In this document: one piece after another, positions 1 through 7,680 of the stretch
Position numbering within the stretch: position 1 is the first letter of the stretch
Layout: every line of letters starts with the position of its first letter
Program-made: the position numbers and the translations under genes
Notes under the pieces: model-generated
Told to the model about the DNA's origin: nothing
Databases searched by the model: none
The model's input: the letters and a program-made list of their open reading frames with translations, nothing else
Assembly: GCA_024235315.1 (NCBI GenBank)
Contig: JACKMP010000015.1
Span: 1-14,951, forward strand
DNA length: 14,951 nucleotides
Direction of reading: 5' to 3'
Source of the DNA: Chromatiaceae bacterium
GTDB lineage: Bacteria; Pseudomonadota; Gammaproteobacteria; Chromatiales; Chromatiaceae

Positions 1-273
1 CAGGCCCATGTTGCCCTCGATCACGGCGAGGTCCGCGTCGTCCGCGTGGGCGCTGAAGTAGCGCACGATCTCCGCGTCGTTCTGGGTATGAAAGTCGAGG
101 TTGTGACAGGCGCGCCCGGAGGCTGTCCCGAGCCACAGCGGGTCGATGTAATCCGGCCCCTTCTTGAAGGCCTGAACCTTGCGCCCGCGCGCCGTCAGGG
201 TGGCGACGATGCCGATCGACAGCGTGGTCTTGCCCGAAGACTTATGGGCGGCGGAAAGCAGGACGCGGTTCAT
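1..273 (-). CDS. dsrN: DsrN, siroheme amidase (CobB/CbiA-like), 5' part only
   Basis: The first 91 codons of a glutamine-dependent amidotransferase of the cobyrinate a,c-diamide synthase family; the rest lies beyond the window start. DsrN amidates siroheme to give the siroheme-amide used by DsrAB (family knowledge). The visible part has the N-terminal P-loop-like segment (SAAHKSSGKTT, about residues 7-17) and the family stretch KKGPDYIDPLW (about 38-48), followed by CHNLD. The ATG at 273 is preceded four codons upstream by an in-frame stop, so only this ATG or a TTG two codons earlier can be the start. No purine-rich ribosome binding site lies directly upstream, because a repeat element (286-399) occupies the spacer. 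It is the last dsr gene visible in the operon. Identification is firm; the state of the C-terminal part is unknown. Confidence 0.93.
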   Translation of the reverse strand, partial: MNRVLLSAAHKSSGKTTLSIGIVATLTARGRKVQAFKKGPDYIDPLWLGTASGRACHNLDFHTQNDAEIVRYFSAHADDADLAVIEGNMGL

Positions 274-285
274 GAGCAAAACAGC

Positions 286-399
286 TTAATCGCAGAGACG
301 CGGAGATCGCAGAGGACGCAGAGTTTTCACAAGGGTAAAAACGAAGGGCGCAAAGATCACTCTCTGCGCCCTCCGCGTACTCTGCGTCTCTGCGTTGAA
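286..399. repeat. 114-bp inverted-repeat element of CGCAGAG-type units
   Basis: The two ends (286-323 and 362-399) are 38-bp inverted copies of one another with 31 of 38 positions matching, separated by a 38-nt centre. Each arm is built from repeated units such as CGCAGAGACGC and ACGCAGAG. The element fills the space between the dsrP stop (405-407) and the dsrN start (273), so it would be transcribed within the operon and could fold into a long imperfect hairpin. From memory, similar CGCAGAGACGCAGAG repeats are scattered in many unrelated bacterial genomes and give spurious peptides like NAETQSTRR; a genome search would confirm copy number. Confidence 0.85.
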
Positions 400-404
400 T
401 GCTG

Positions 405-1628
405 TTACGCAGACGCTTCCTTCGTGTGGTGCGGGTCGACGACCTTGTCGCTCAGGTCGGTCGGCAGGAAGCGCAGGATCTTCACGCCGAAGGTGACCGC
501 CAACATCGCGATGGCGATGCCACCGATGCCCAGCATGACCTCGAACAGGCTCGGCGAGTACTCGTTCACGCCGGCGTCGAAGAAGCTGGAACCGACCACT
601 TCGTAGCCCGGGAAGATGTTCAGCGGGTAGGCCTGGCCACCGATCAGGGTCACGTACATCTGCGACAGTCCGCCGAGGATGACGAGGGTGGAGGCGGCGG
701 CGATCATCGCGCGGCTGTTGCGTGGCCGCGGGCACCAGACGATCGCCATCGGGATCAACATGCCGATGATGACCTGACCGACCCAGAACAGCTTGGTGTA
801 GATGCCGCCATCGCGCAGGATGAAGGCCTCGATGCCGTGACGTTCGGTGTGATAAAGACCAGTCAGGTGGTAGACCGCAAGGAAATAGAAGGCGGCGGCA
901 ACGAACACGCCCAGCATGTTGCGCAGGCGGTTGACGATCTTGTCGCCCAGCGGACGACCGGTCCACTTGTACGCGGCGAACAGGACCAGGATGAAGAAGG
1001 CCATGCCGTACGCGAACGAGTTGATGATGAACATCGGTGGGTAGATCGCGGAATCGAACGCGTCACGCGCGACGATGAAGCCGAAGATCGCGCCGGTACC
1101 GGTGGTCAGGATCAGGCGCCAGACGAACGCGGCGTAACCGGCGATCTTGTAATACTTGCCCATGGTGCGGTCCATCTGGAACCACAGGTAGACGCCGGTG
1201 ATGGCGATGAAGCCGGTGTACAGGATCACGTTCCACGCGAAGATGGATTTGAAGTTGTACGTGGTCATCGCGACGATCAGACGGTCCGGACGACCGAGGT
1301 CGAGGACCAGCACGATCAGGCCGCCGACCAGCAGCGCGATCGCGAGCAGGGAGGACAGTCGACCGAGCGGCTGATAGACGTGGCGGTTGAACACGGTGCC
1401 CATGGAGGCGATGTTCAATGCGCCGGAGGCGGCCACGATCAGGAACACCGCGAACACGTGCGGGGTGCCCCAGATGACCTGGTTGGACATGCCGGTGATC
1501 CAGTGGCCGGCGTGTTCCATGGTGTACGCGGCACCGAGCCCGAAGGCGGCGATCAGTCCGAGGATGCCGGCCAGGGTCCAGAACCCACGGCTGTTACCTT
1601 CGATTTCGAGATATTCGACTTTTTTCAT
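405..1628 (-). CDS. dsrP: DsrP, NrfD-family integral membrane subunit of DsrMKJOP
   Basis: A 407-residue, strongly hydrophobic protein of the NrfD/PsrC family with multiple membrane-spanning segments (about ten expected for the family) starting at WTLAGILGLIAAFGLGAAY after a short cytoplasmic N-terminus. It is the quinone-interacting membrane subunit that pairs with the periplasmic iron-sulfur protein DsrO and cytochrome DsrJ in the DsrMKJOP complex (family knowledge). It starts 36 nt after the dsrO stop. The upstream sequence is only weakly purine-rich, so translation may be coupled to dsrO. The length fits known DsrP. The gene is followed within 6 nt by the inverted-repeat element. Confidence 0.96.
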   Translation of the reverse strand: MKKVEYLEIEGNSRGFWTLAGILGLIAAFGLGAAYTMEHAGHWITGMSNQVIWGTPHVFAVFLIVAASGALNIASMGTVFNRHVYQPLGRLSSLLAIALLVGGLIVLVLDLGRPDRLIVAMTTYNFKSIFAWNVILYTGFIAITGVYLWFQMDRTMGKYYKIAGYAAFVWRLILTTGTGAIFGFIVARDAFDSAIYPPMFIINSFAYGMAFFILVLFAAYKWTGRPLGDKIVNRLRNMLGVFVAAAFYFLAVYHLTGLYHTERHGIEAFILRDGGIYTKLFWVGQVIIGMLIPMAIVWCPRPRNSRAMIAAASTLVILGGLSQMYVTLIGGQAYPLNIFPGYEVVGSSFFDAGVNEYSPSLFEVMLGIGGIAIAMLAVTFGVKILRFLPTDLSDKVVDPHHTKEASA

Positions 1629-1664
1629 CGTTTTCGATTCGTTCGGTTGGCGTTAGTGAGGGCC

Positions 1665-2432
1665 TCAGAGGCCCTTGTAACGCACGCCGGTGTTGAGACC
1701 CAGATCGGCACGCAGTTCCTTGGTGGTGTGCGTGCGCATCTGCTTGGAAATCTCGCTGTTCGGATCCTTGAGATCGCCGAACACCAGGGCCTTGTGGTTG
1801 CAGGCCTCGACACAGGCCGGGTCGCGGTCGTCGTCGACGCGGTGCACACACATCGTGCAGGACTCGACGGTGCCCTTGCCGCGCGGTGCGTACGGAATCT
1901 GGTTCTCGATGGCCTCGTGGACGAAGGAACGCGCCTTGTAGGGGCAGGCCATCATGCAGTAACGGCAGCCGATGCAGATGTGCTTGTCGACCAGGACGAT
2001 ACCGTCTTCGCGGCGGAAGCTGGCGCCGGTCGGGCAGACGTCCGCGCACGGCGGATTTTCACAGTGCTGACACATGAGTGGCAGGCTGTGCTCGGAGCCG
2101 GTGAGCTTGTTGCGGATCTCGACGGTGCGGATCCACTGTGCGTCGGTCTTCGGGCGCGGGTCGTGCTCGACGTTGCTCCAGCCGTTTTCCTTGCCGCAGG
2201 CGGTGACGCAGTCGTTGCAGCCGTCGGCGCACTTGGTCGTGTCGACCAGGATGCCCCAGCGCTGCCTGGCGCTGATCGGCTCGTCGATCGGCTTGGCCGT
2301 GGCATCGCCGGTGTAGAGCAGCACACCGGAGGCCAGCGCGGCACCGGTCGCGGCGGCGGATTGCTTGATGAAGTCGCGACGCGCGCCGTCCACAGGATGG
2401 TCAGCGAGGGTCGAATCGATCTGTTTGCTCAT
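1665..2432 (-). CDS. dsrO: DsrO, periplasmic ferredoxin-like subunit of DsrMKJOP (Tat exported)
   Basis: 255 residues when started at the ATG at 2432. A longer in-frame start at 2510 exists but would overlap dsrJ and put 26 extra residues before the Tat signal. The N-terminus carries a twin-arginine signal (ARRDFIKQ, Arg18-Arg19) followed by a hydrophobic Ala/Gly-rich stretch, so the protein is exported folded. Four [4Fe-4S] cysteine groups are visible: C68/C72/C75/C79, C121/C124/C129/C133, C153/C156/C159/C163 and C192/C195/C207/C211. It passes electrons between the DsrJ cytochrome and membrane DsrP (family knowledge). It starts 49 nt after the dsrJ stop, in the conserved J-O-P order. Confidence 0.96.
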   Translation of the reverse strand: MSKQIDSTLADHPVDGARRDFIKQSAAATGAALASGVLLYTGDATAKPIDEPISARQRWGILVDTTKCADGCNDCVTACGKENGWSNVEHDPRPKTDAQWIRTVEIRNKLTGSEHSLPLMCQHCENPPCADVCPTGASFRREDGIVLVDKHICIGCRYCMMACPYKARSFVHEAIENQIPYAPRGKGTVESCTMCVHRVDDDRDPACVEACNHKALVFGDLKDPNSEISKQMRTHTTKELRADLGLNTGVRYKGL

Positions 2433-2481
2433 GGGTGGAGTTGGCTCCCAGAGTATGAGTTCGGCGTGATCGGGCAGGGGC

Positions 2482-2889
2482 TTACTGGCCGCCGCCGGGC
2501 TGCGAGGCATGGCAATCCCAGCAGTCCAGGGTCACACCGGTGTAGGAGTGGCACGCATTGCAGAAATGCTCGCGACTCTTGATGCTGACCTTTTCGCCGT
2601 TGGCGTCGTTGGTCACGTGACAATCGATGCATTCCTTGAGGGCGAAGCGCTTGGTGCGAACGCCTTCGTGCACGGTGTCGTCACGCTGGTGCTTGAGATC
2701 GTCCATGTGACTGCGACGCATCTCCTGGGCCGGCCGCACGCAGGACCGTTCGCCCTCGACCGCGCTCTTCACGGCTTCGGGGAGAATCGGCACCGGCGCG
2801 CCGGCGAAAACCGCAGTGCTGCCGCTGATCAGCAGCACCGCGACCGTCGCCAGGCCGAGTAGGGTGTTGGAACGTTGCGATGTACGCAT
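2482..2889 (-). CDS. dsrJ: DsrJ, periplasmic triheme cytochrome c of DsrMKJOP
   Basis: 135 residues from the ATG at 2889; the frame stays open further upstream but that part overlaps dsrL. An N-terminal hydrophobic segment (about residues 8-29, ending STAVFAG) serves as Sec signal or anchor. Three heme-binding motifs are present: CIDCH (87-91), CNACH (110-114) and CWDCH (123-127). Cys50, in the stretch SCVRPAQEMRRSHMDDLK, matches the position of the unusual cysteine heme ligand described for A. vinosum DsrJ, so one heme probably has His/Cys ligation (family knowledge plus alignment by eye). DsrJ is thought to exchange electrons or sulfur intermediates in the periplasm. It starts 31 nt after the dsrL stop and precedes dsrO. 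Confidence 0.96.
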   Translation of the reverse strand: MRTSQRSNTLLGLATVAVLLISGSTAVFAGAPVPILPEAVKSAVEGERSCVRPAQEMRRSHMDDLKHQRDDTVHEGVRTKRFALKECIDCHVTNDANGEKVSIKSREHFCNACHSYTGVTLDCWDCHASQPGGGQ

Positions 2890-2920
2890 CTTTCTCTCTC
2901 TGACTCGGTCTGGTTGGCGC

Positions 2921-4885
2921 TTAGCCTTCACCCATCGCCATGTCGATGTAGCCGGTCGGGCATACGTCGGAGCAGATATGGCAGCCGATGCACTTGGTGT
3001 AGTCGGTATCGACGTAGCGCCCGGTGGTCGCCTCGCTCTTCTTGACGCGGAACACGGCCGTCTGCGGGCAGAAGATGACGCAGTTGTCACATTCGAAGCA
3101 CAGGCCGCAGGACATGCAGCGCTCGGCTTCCTTCTGCGCGGTTTCGGTGGCGAGACCGACGACGCGCTCGGCGAAGTGACCCAGCACCTCCTCGGAGGAC
3201 GGCACGACTTCCTCGCGCTTGTAGCGCTCTTCGAACTTGAAGTGGCCCAGGAACATGTCCTCGGCGTGCACGATCTCCTGATTGGAGCGGTTCTCGAAGT
3301 TGTGCACCGCGTACTTGGCGGAGGAAGTGCCCCAGTCTTCGTTCTCGTGGGTGTACGGGGCCGGATCGAGACCGGACTCGTGCAGCTTCTCCATCAGATC
3401 CCAGTGGTGCACGTCGACCTTCGGACGCGGCTTGAGCTCCTGATTCTTGAAGAAACCGTCGATGGAGTCGGCCATCACGGAGGCCTGACCGATCGCGGTG
3501 GTCAGCAGGTGCGGACGGATGATGTCGCCGCAGACGAAGTGCTTCGGCTTGCCCGGAACCTGGTAGTGCTTGTCGGCGTTGATCAGGTTGCGCTCGTTGC
3601 CCATGGCCTCGATGCCCTTCATGTCACCGCCCTGGCCGATCGCGGACACGATCAGGTCGGCTTCGATGACGTACTCGGAGCCTTCGACAGCGACCGGACG
3701 ACCGTCCTTCATCTCGCACTTGGCCATCTTCAGGCCGGTGGCGCGACCGTTGGCATCCTTCACCAGACCGATCGGCATGACGCCGTCCTGGATGTCGACA
3801 CCTTCGTACAGCGCGTCGTGCACTTCGTGCTCGGCGGCAGTCATCTGCGACTTCGGGAACAGCGAGGTCAGCGTGACGGTGGCGCCCTGACGCTTGGCGG
3901 CATGGGCGGCGTCGTGCGCGACGTAGCCGTGGATGACCTGCTCGGCGCTCTCGTTGGCGTTGATGTTCTCGATGTGACCCAGACGGCGAGCCACGGAGAC
4001 GACGTCGATGGAGGTATCACCACCGCCAACGCAGACGACCTTGGAGGCGGTGACCTGCAGGGTGCCCTTGTTGAAGGCGTCGAGGAAGGCGACGCCGGAC
4101 ACGCAGTTCGGGGTGCCGTCCCAGCCTTCGACCGGGAGACCGCGACCGGTCTGACAGCCGATCGCCCAGACGATGGCGTCGAAGTCGGCTTCGAGCTGCT
4201 CGATGGTCACGTCCTTGCCGACGCGGGTGTTGGTGCGGACTTCGATGTCGCCCATGTCGATGATGCGCTGGATCTCGTGGCCCAGAACTTCACGCGGGGT
4301 ACGGTAGCCGGGGATGCCGTAGCGCATCATGCCGCCGAGCATCGGCTGGGCTTCGATGATGACGCTGGCGTGACCCTTCTTGCGCAGCTGGTAGGCCGCG
4401 GCCATGCCGGCGGGGCCGCCGCCGATGATGGCGACTTTCTTGCCGGAGGTGGCGTCCGGACGCTCGAACTTGTAGCCGTTCTTGAACGCGGTGTCGCCGA
4501 TGAACTGTTCGACCGCGTTGATGCCGACGAAATCGTCGACTTCGTTACGGTTGCAGCCGTCCTGACACGGAGCCGGGCAGACCCGGCCCATCTGGGACGG
4601 GAACGGGTTGGCTTCGGTGGAACGACGGAACGCGTACTCGGTCCAGTCCATGCCAGCCGGCGCCTTCTCGATGCCGCGCACGATCTGCAGCCAGCCGCGG
4701 ATGTCCTCACCGGACGGGCAGGAGCCCTGGCACGGCGGGGTGCGGAGAACGTAGGTCGGGCACTTGTGCGATTTGTCTTCGTTGAAGATCTTGTCGCCCC
4801 ACGACCGCCAGTCGTAGTTGCCTTCCTTGAACTTGCGGAAGGTGTGGCCTTCGCCTTTGTGCGTCTTACTCCAAGGAGTTGCCAT
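2921..4885 (-). CDS. dsrL: DsrL, NAD(P)H:acceptor oxidoreductase, iron-sulfur flavoprotein
   Basis: 654 residues, related to the small subunit of glutamate synthase (GltD). Order of parts: an N-terminal cysteine-rich GltD-like region (CQGSCPSGE near 52-60; CPAPCQDGC near 103-111), an FAD-binding GGGPAG (155-160), an NAD(P)-binding GGGDTS (287-292), and a C-terminal extension with two ferredoxin-type clusters (cysteines between 590 and 606, and C632/C635/C638/C642). DsrL partners DsrAB and transfers electrons released in the oxidation of DsrC-bound sulfur to NAD(P)+; it is a marker of sulfur-oxidizing Dsr systems (family knowledge). The start has a clear AGAGGAG site. An 82-nt gap separates it from dsrK, where I see only a weak TTCGTC/GACGAA inverted repeat. 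Confidence 0.97.
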   Translation of the reverse strand: MATPWSKTHKGEGHTFRKFKEGNYDWRSWGDKIFNEDKSHKCPTYVLRTPPCQGSCPSGEDIRGWLQIVRGIEKAPAGMDWTEYAFRRSTEANPFPSQMGRVCPAPCQDGCNRNEVDDFVGINAVEQFIGDTAFKNGYKFERPDATSGKKVAIIGGGPAGMAAAYQLRKKGHASVIIEAQPMLGGMMRYGIPGYRTPREVLGHEIQRIIDMGDIEVRTNTRVGKDVTIEQLEADFDAIVWAIGCQTGRGLPVEGWDGTPNCVSGVAFLDAFNKGTLQVTASKVVCVGGGDTSIDVVSVARRLGHIENINANESAEQVIHGYVAHDAAHAAKRQGATVTLTSLFPKSQMTAAEHEVHDALYEGVDIQDGVMPIGLVKDANGRATGLKMAKCEMKDGRPVAVEGSEYVIEADLIVSAIGQGGDMKGIEAMGNERNLINADKHYQVPGKPKHFVCGDIIRPHLLTTAIGQASVMADSIDGFFKNQELKPRPKVDVHHWDLMEKLHESGLDPAPYTHENEDWGTSSAKYAVHNFENRSNQEIVHAEDMFLGHFKFEERYKREEVVPSSEEVLGHFAERVVGLATETAQKEAERCMSCGLCFECDNCVIFCPQTAVFRVKKSEATTGRYVDTDYTKCIGCHICSDVCPTGYIDMAMGEG

Positions 4886-4967
4886 CGTTACGTCTCCTCT
4901 ATTCGTCTCGTTCTGTGGCCTGCGACGAACGCGCCGTCAGTGCCGTTGTTGATCGGAAAGGTTGTGG

Positions 4968-6467
4968 TTACTGGTTCGGGGTGCCCAGCACCAGGGCGTC
5001 GCCGACGACCTGATGCAGGCTGATGATCTGATCCATGCCCATGCCGTAGTAGGGCAGAACCTTGGCGAACTGGGTCTTGCAGATGGCACAGATCGCGGCC
5101 ATGTGCGTGACGCCGTTTTCCTGAATGACGTGGTTCAGGGCTTCCATGCGGGGCAGGGCGCCCTTGACGCGTACTTCCATCAGGTCGTCGGTCAGCAGAC
5201 CGCCACCGCCGCCGCAGCAGTAGGTGGATTCGAAGATGGTCTCGCGCGGCATGTCGACGAAGTTGTTGCACGAGGCACGCAGCAGGTCGCGCGGCAGACG
5301 GTACTGGCCGCCCGGCTTGTCGCCCATGCGCGAGGCACGGGAGACGTTGCAGGAATCGTGGAAGGTCAGGACCTTGCCGTCGTTGCGTTCCTTGTCGAAC
5401 TTGATCGCGCCGGCGGTGTGCAGCTGGTGCGTGAACTCGACGATGTGCTGCGGCACCGGGTAGTTCGGATCCAGGAAGTCGAACGGGCCGGCGAGGGTGT
5501 TCCAGAAGGAGTAGGCGACACGCCAGGCGTGACCGCACTCACCGACGACCAGACGCTTGACGCCCAGTTCGAGCGCCGCCTTGCGGATGCGCTCGGCCTG
5601 CTTCTTCATGTTGGCGTAAGAGCCGATGAACATGGAGAAGTTGGCCGCTTCCGAGGCGTAGGAGCTCAGCGTCCATGAGATGCCGGCCGCATGGAAGACC
5701 TTGGCGTAGCCCATCAGGCCGTCGATGTGCGGTTCGGCGAAGAAGTCCGCGGACGGGGTCACCAGCAGCACGTCGGCGCCGTGGACGTCGACCGGGACCT
5801 TGATCTCCAGACCGGTGTCGTCGAGCAGGTCTTCTTCCAGGCCGCCCAGGGTATCGACCAGCGCCGGCTCCGGCAGACCGAGGTTGTTACCGATGGTCTG
5901 CGCCTTGACGATGATTTCGTTGTTGTACTTCGAGCCGAGGCCGACGGTGTCCATGATCTCGCGTGCGGCCATGGAAATTTCGGCGGTATCGATGCCATAC
6001 GGGCAGAACACCGAGCAGCGGCGGCACTGCGAGCACTGGTGGTAGTAGGTATACCAGTCGTCCAGCACTTCCTTGGTCAGGTCTACCGCGCCGACCAGCT
6101 TCGGGAAGTACTTGCCGGCAAAGGTGTAGTAGCGGCGATAGACCTTGCGCAGCAGGTCCTGCCGGCCAACCGGCATGTTCTTCGGGTCGCTGGTGCCGAG
6201 ATAGTAATGGCACTTGTCGGTACAGGCGCCGCACTTGACACAGGAATCCAGGTACACCTGCAGCGAGCGGTATTTGCCCAGCAGATCGCCCATCGCGTCG
6301 ATGGCCTTGTCGTGCCAGTCGTCGACCAGCTCGCCGGGAAAGTTAAGCGACTCCTGGAACTCCGGTTTGGCGATAAAGGGCTGGCTGTGCGCCATCGTAC
6401 CGGGTACGACCGGCGGCACCTCGGGAAATTCTTTCAGCTCAGGGATTTCAAAATCTGCTTTTGCCAT
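4968..6467 (-). CDS. dsrK: DsrK, HdrD-like catalytic iron-sulfur subunit of DsrMKJOP
   Basis: 499 residues, related to the heterodisulfide reductase subunit HdrD. Two ferredoxin clusters lie in the N-terminal half (C76/C79/C82/C86 and C145/C148/C151/C155). The C-terminal half has cysteine-rich CCG-type elements: ECGHAW at C311, DSCN at C373, CCGGGGG at C417-C418 and CAIC at C460/C463. These bind the non-cubane cluster that handles disulfides; here the likely substrate is oxidized DsrC (trisulfide or disulfide). It is cytoplasmic and membrane-bound through DsrM (family knowledge). It starts 21 nt after the dsrM stop with a GGAG/AAGG-like site upstream. Length and motifs are complete. Confidence 0.97.
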   Translation of the reverse strand: MAKADFEIPELKEFPEVPPVVPGTMAHSQPFIAKPEFQESLNFPGELVDDWHDKAIDAMGDLLGKYRSLQVYLDSCVKCGACTDKCHYYLGTSDPKNMPVGRQDLLRKVYRRYYTFAGKYFPKLVGAVDLTKEVLDDWYTYYHQCSQCRRCSVFCPYGIDTAEISMAAREIMDTVGLGSKYNNEIIVKAQTIGNNLGLPEPALVDTLGGLEEDLLDDTGLEIKVPVDVHGADVLLVTPSADFFAEPHIDGLMGYAKVFHAAGISWTLSSYASEAANFSMFIGSYANMKKQAERIRKAALELGVKRLVVGECGHAWRVAYSFWNTLAGPFDFLDPNYPVPQHIVEFTHQLHTAGAIKFDKERNDGKVLTFHDSCNVSRASRMGDKPGGQYRLPRDLLRASCNNFVDMPRETIFESTYCCGGGGGLLTDDLMEVRVKGALPRMEALNHVIQENGVTHMAAICAICKTQFAKVLPYYGMGMDQIISLHQVVGDALVLGTPNQ

Positions 6468-6488
6468 GCTCGCTGACCTTGCTCCGAC

Positions 6489-7232
6489 TTACTGTTCCAG
6501 CTTGCGCGCCCAATCGGCGATGTGGCGCTGCTCGCGAGGGTTGTCAACCTGATTACGGGTCGGGCTGAAGAACACACCCGGTGCGTGAAGCAGTTTGCTG
6601 ATCGGGAAAATGATCATCAACACGGCCACCAGCAGCAGGTGCACGACAATGAATGGATCGTTGGGCAGGTTCGGCATATCGCTGAAACTGAACGTCATCA
6701 GGCTGCGGAAAAACGCCTTCACCATCACCACATCGGTGTGCGCAACGAACGTGGTCATCGCGCCGCTGATACCGATCAACAGCAGCAACAGCAGCATCAG
6801 GTGATCCGACGGCGCCGAGATATACCGCACTCGGTCAACGAACAGCCGGCGGCCCCACAGACCGAGCAGACCGATAATCATCGCGAAGGCCAGGTACTTG
6901 AACAGCGGGCTGACAAAAGTGACGACGGCCATGATCGATTCGGCTTCGGTGAAGTACCGCAGATGACGGAACAACACGGCGAAGAGTGCCATGTGGAACA
7001 CCCAGCCGAACAACCAGGTCCATTTGGTCGACTTGAAAAGGCTTTCGAAAAAAACCACTTCACGGAACATACGCAGCACAACGCCACCCTGGGTGACAGG
7101 TGCAGGTGTCGTGGGGATCTTCAGCGGCGCCGGCGTTCTCCAATATAGCGAGATGCGACGAGCCAGACCCACCACGAGCAACAACGTGGCGGCATAAAAA
7201 AGTGCAGCAAATGCGACCGTCAGAAACGACAT
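6489..7232 (-). CDS. dsrM: DsrM, NarI-like cytochrome b membrane subunit of DsrMKJOP
   Basis: 247 residues with five or so hydrophobic spans, related to the gamma subunit of respiratory nitrate reductase. Candidate axial heme b ligands are among His80, His90, His144, His165, His198 and His216, several of them inside membrane segments (for example WVFHMALF and VVHLLL). It anchors DsrK and moves electrons between the thiol/disulfide site and the quinone pool (family knowledge). An AGAGG site lies about 8 nt before the ATG. A 73-nt gap containing a perfect hairpin separates it from dsrC, and dsrK follows within 21 nt. Confidence 0.96.
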   Translation of the reverse strand: MSFLTVAFAALFYAATLLLVVGLARRISLYWRTPAPLKIPTTPAPVTQGGVVLRMFREVVFFESLFKSTKWTWLFGWVFHMALFAVLFRHLRYFTEAESIMAVVTFVSPLFKYLAFAMIIGLLGLWGRRLFVDRVRYISAPSDHLMLLLLLLIGISGAMTTFVAHTDVVMVKAFFRSLMTFSFSDMPNLPNDPFIVVHLLLVAVLMIIFPISKLLHAPGVFFSPTRNQVDNPREQRHIADWARKLEQ

Positions 7233-7265
7233 GTTTCCGAAAACCTCTTTTCAGTTTGATGGGCC

Positions 7266-7289
7266 GGGCGGATCACAAGTGATCCGCCC
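7266..7289 (-). other. Perfect 11-bp stem-loop between dsrC and dsrM
   Basis: GGGCGGATCAC and GTGATCCGCCC are exact inverted copies separated by two bases. In the minus-strand transcript the tip reads A-CUUG-U, a stable tetraloop type. It starts 16 nt after the dsrC stop codon and is not followed by a run of T, so it does not look like a simple intrinsic terminator. It more likely protects the 3' end of an upstream dsrC-containing mRNA or marks a processing point (inference). Confidence 0.8.
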
Positions 7290-7305
7290 AGGGATCAACT
7301 GCGAA

Positions 7306-7638
7306 TCAGACGCAGCCGGTCGGCTTCGGCAGACCAGCATAGCGGCAAGCCTGCTTGCCGGGGCCATACGGGAACAGGCCGTACAGGTACTTGCTGTTGC
7401 CCTTGTCCTTGCCCAGCTTCTTACCGACAGCCTTGGTCAGAACACGGACCGCAGGCGCGATCTGGTACTCTTCGTAGTACTCGCGCAGGAAGTTGATGAT
7501 GTCCCAATGCTCATCGGTGAGCTCGAGCTCATCTTCTGCAGCCATCACACCGGCAACACCAGGCACCCATTCGTTGATGTTGGCCAGGTAGCCCTCTTCG
7601 TCGGTTTCAAAAGTCTTACCATCTACTTCGATAGGCAT
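7306..7638 (-). CDS. dsrC: DsrC, sulfur-carrier protein with both active cysteines
   Basis: 110 residues, ending in the flexible C-terminal arm QACRYAGLPKPTGCV. It keeps both functional cysteines: the penultimate Cys109 (CysA) and Cys98 (CysB) eleven residues before it. DsrC accepts sulfane sulfur from DsrEFH through CysA and delivers it to DsrAB; the oxidized form is handled by DsrMK (family knowledge). The start has a strong GAGAGGAGA site. In A. vinosum dsrC is also expressed independently of the rest of the operon, and the strong hairpin just downstream here would fit a separately stabilized dsrC message. It contrasts with the second, cysteine-free DsrC homolog at 14467-14811. Confidence 0.98.
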   Translation of the reverse strand: MPIEVDGKTFETDEEGYLANINEWVPGVAGVMAAEDELELTDEHWDIINFLREYYEEYQIAPAVRVLTKAVGKKLGKDKGNSKYLYGLFPYGPGKQACRYAGLPKPTGCV

Positions 7639-7680
7639 GTCTATCTCCTCTCAGAAAGAGTTTGTTAAATCAGTCGGGCT

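Noticed and set aside
286..966. Minus-strand 226-codon frame ending in a NAETQSTRR-type peptide
   Set aside because: It overlaps dsrP in another frame and its end is only a translation of the inverted-repeat element.
2433..2510. Upstream start for DsrO at 2510
   Set aside because: It would overlap the end of dsrJ and place 26 residues before the Tat signal; the ATG at 2432 puts the twin-arginine motif at residues 18-19.
399..2582. Long plus-strand open frame of 727 codons, and another of 735 codons at 2816-5023
   Set aside because: Both lie antisense to clear dsrP/dsrO/dsrJ and dsrL/dsrK genes, have low-complexity Asp/Val/Gly/His-rich translations and match no recognisable motif; they result from GC-rich codon use on the other strand.
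7266..7289. Intrinsic terminator after dsrC
   Set aside because: The stem is perfect but no T tract follows on the transcript strand, and dsrM follows with a good ribosome binding site, so full termination is unlikely.
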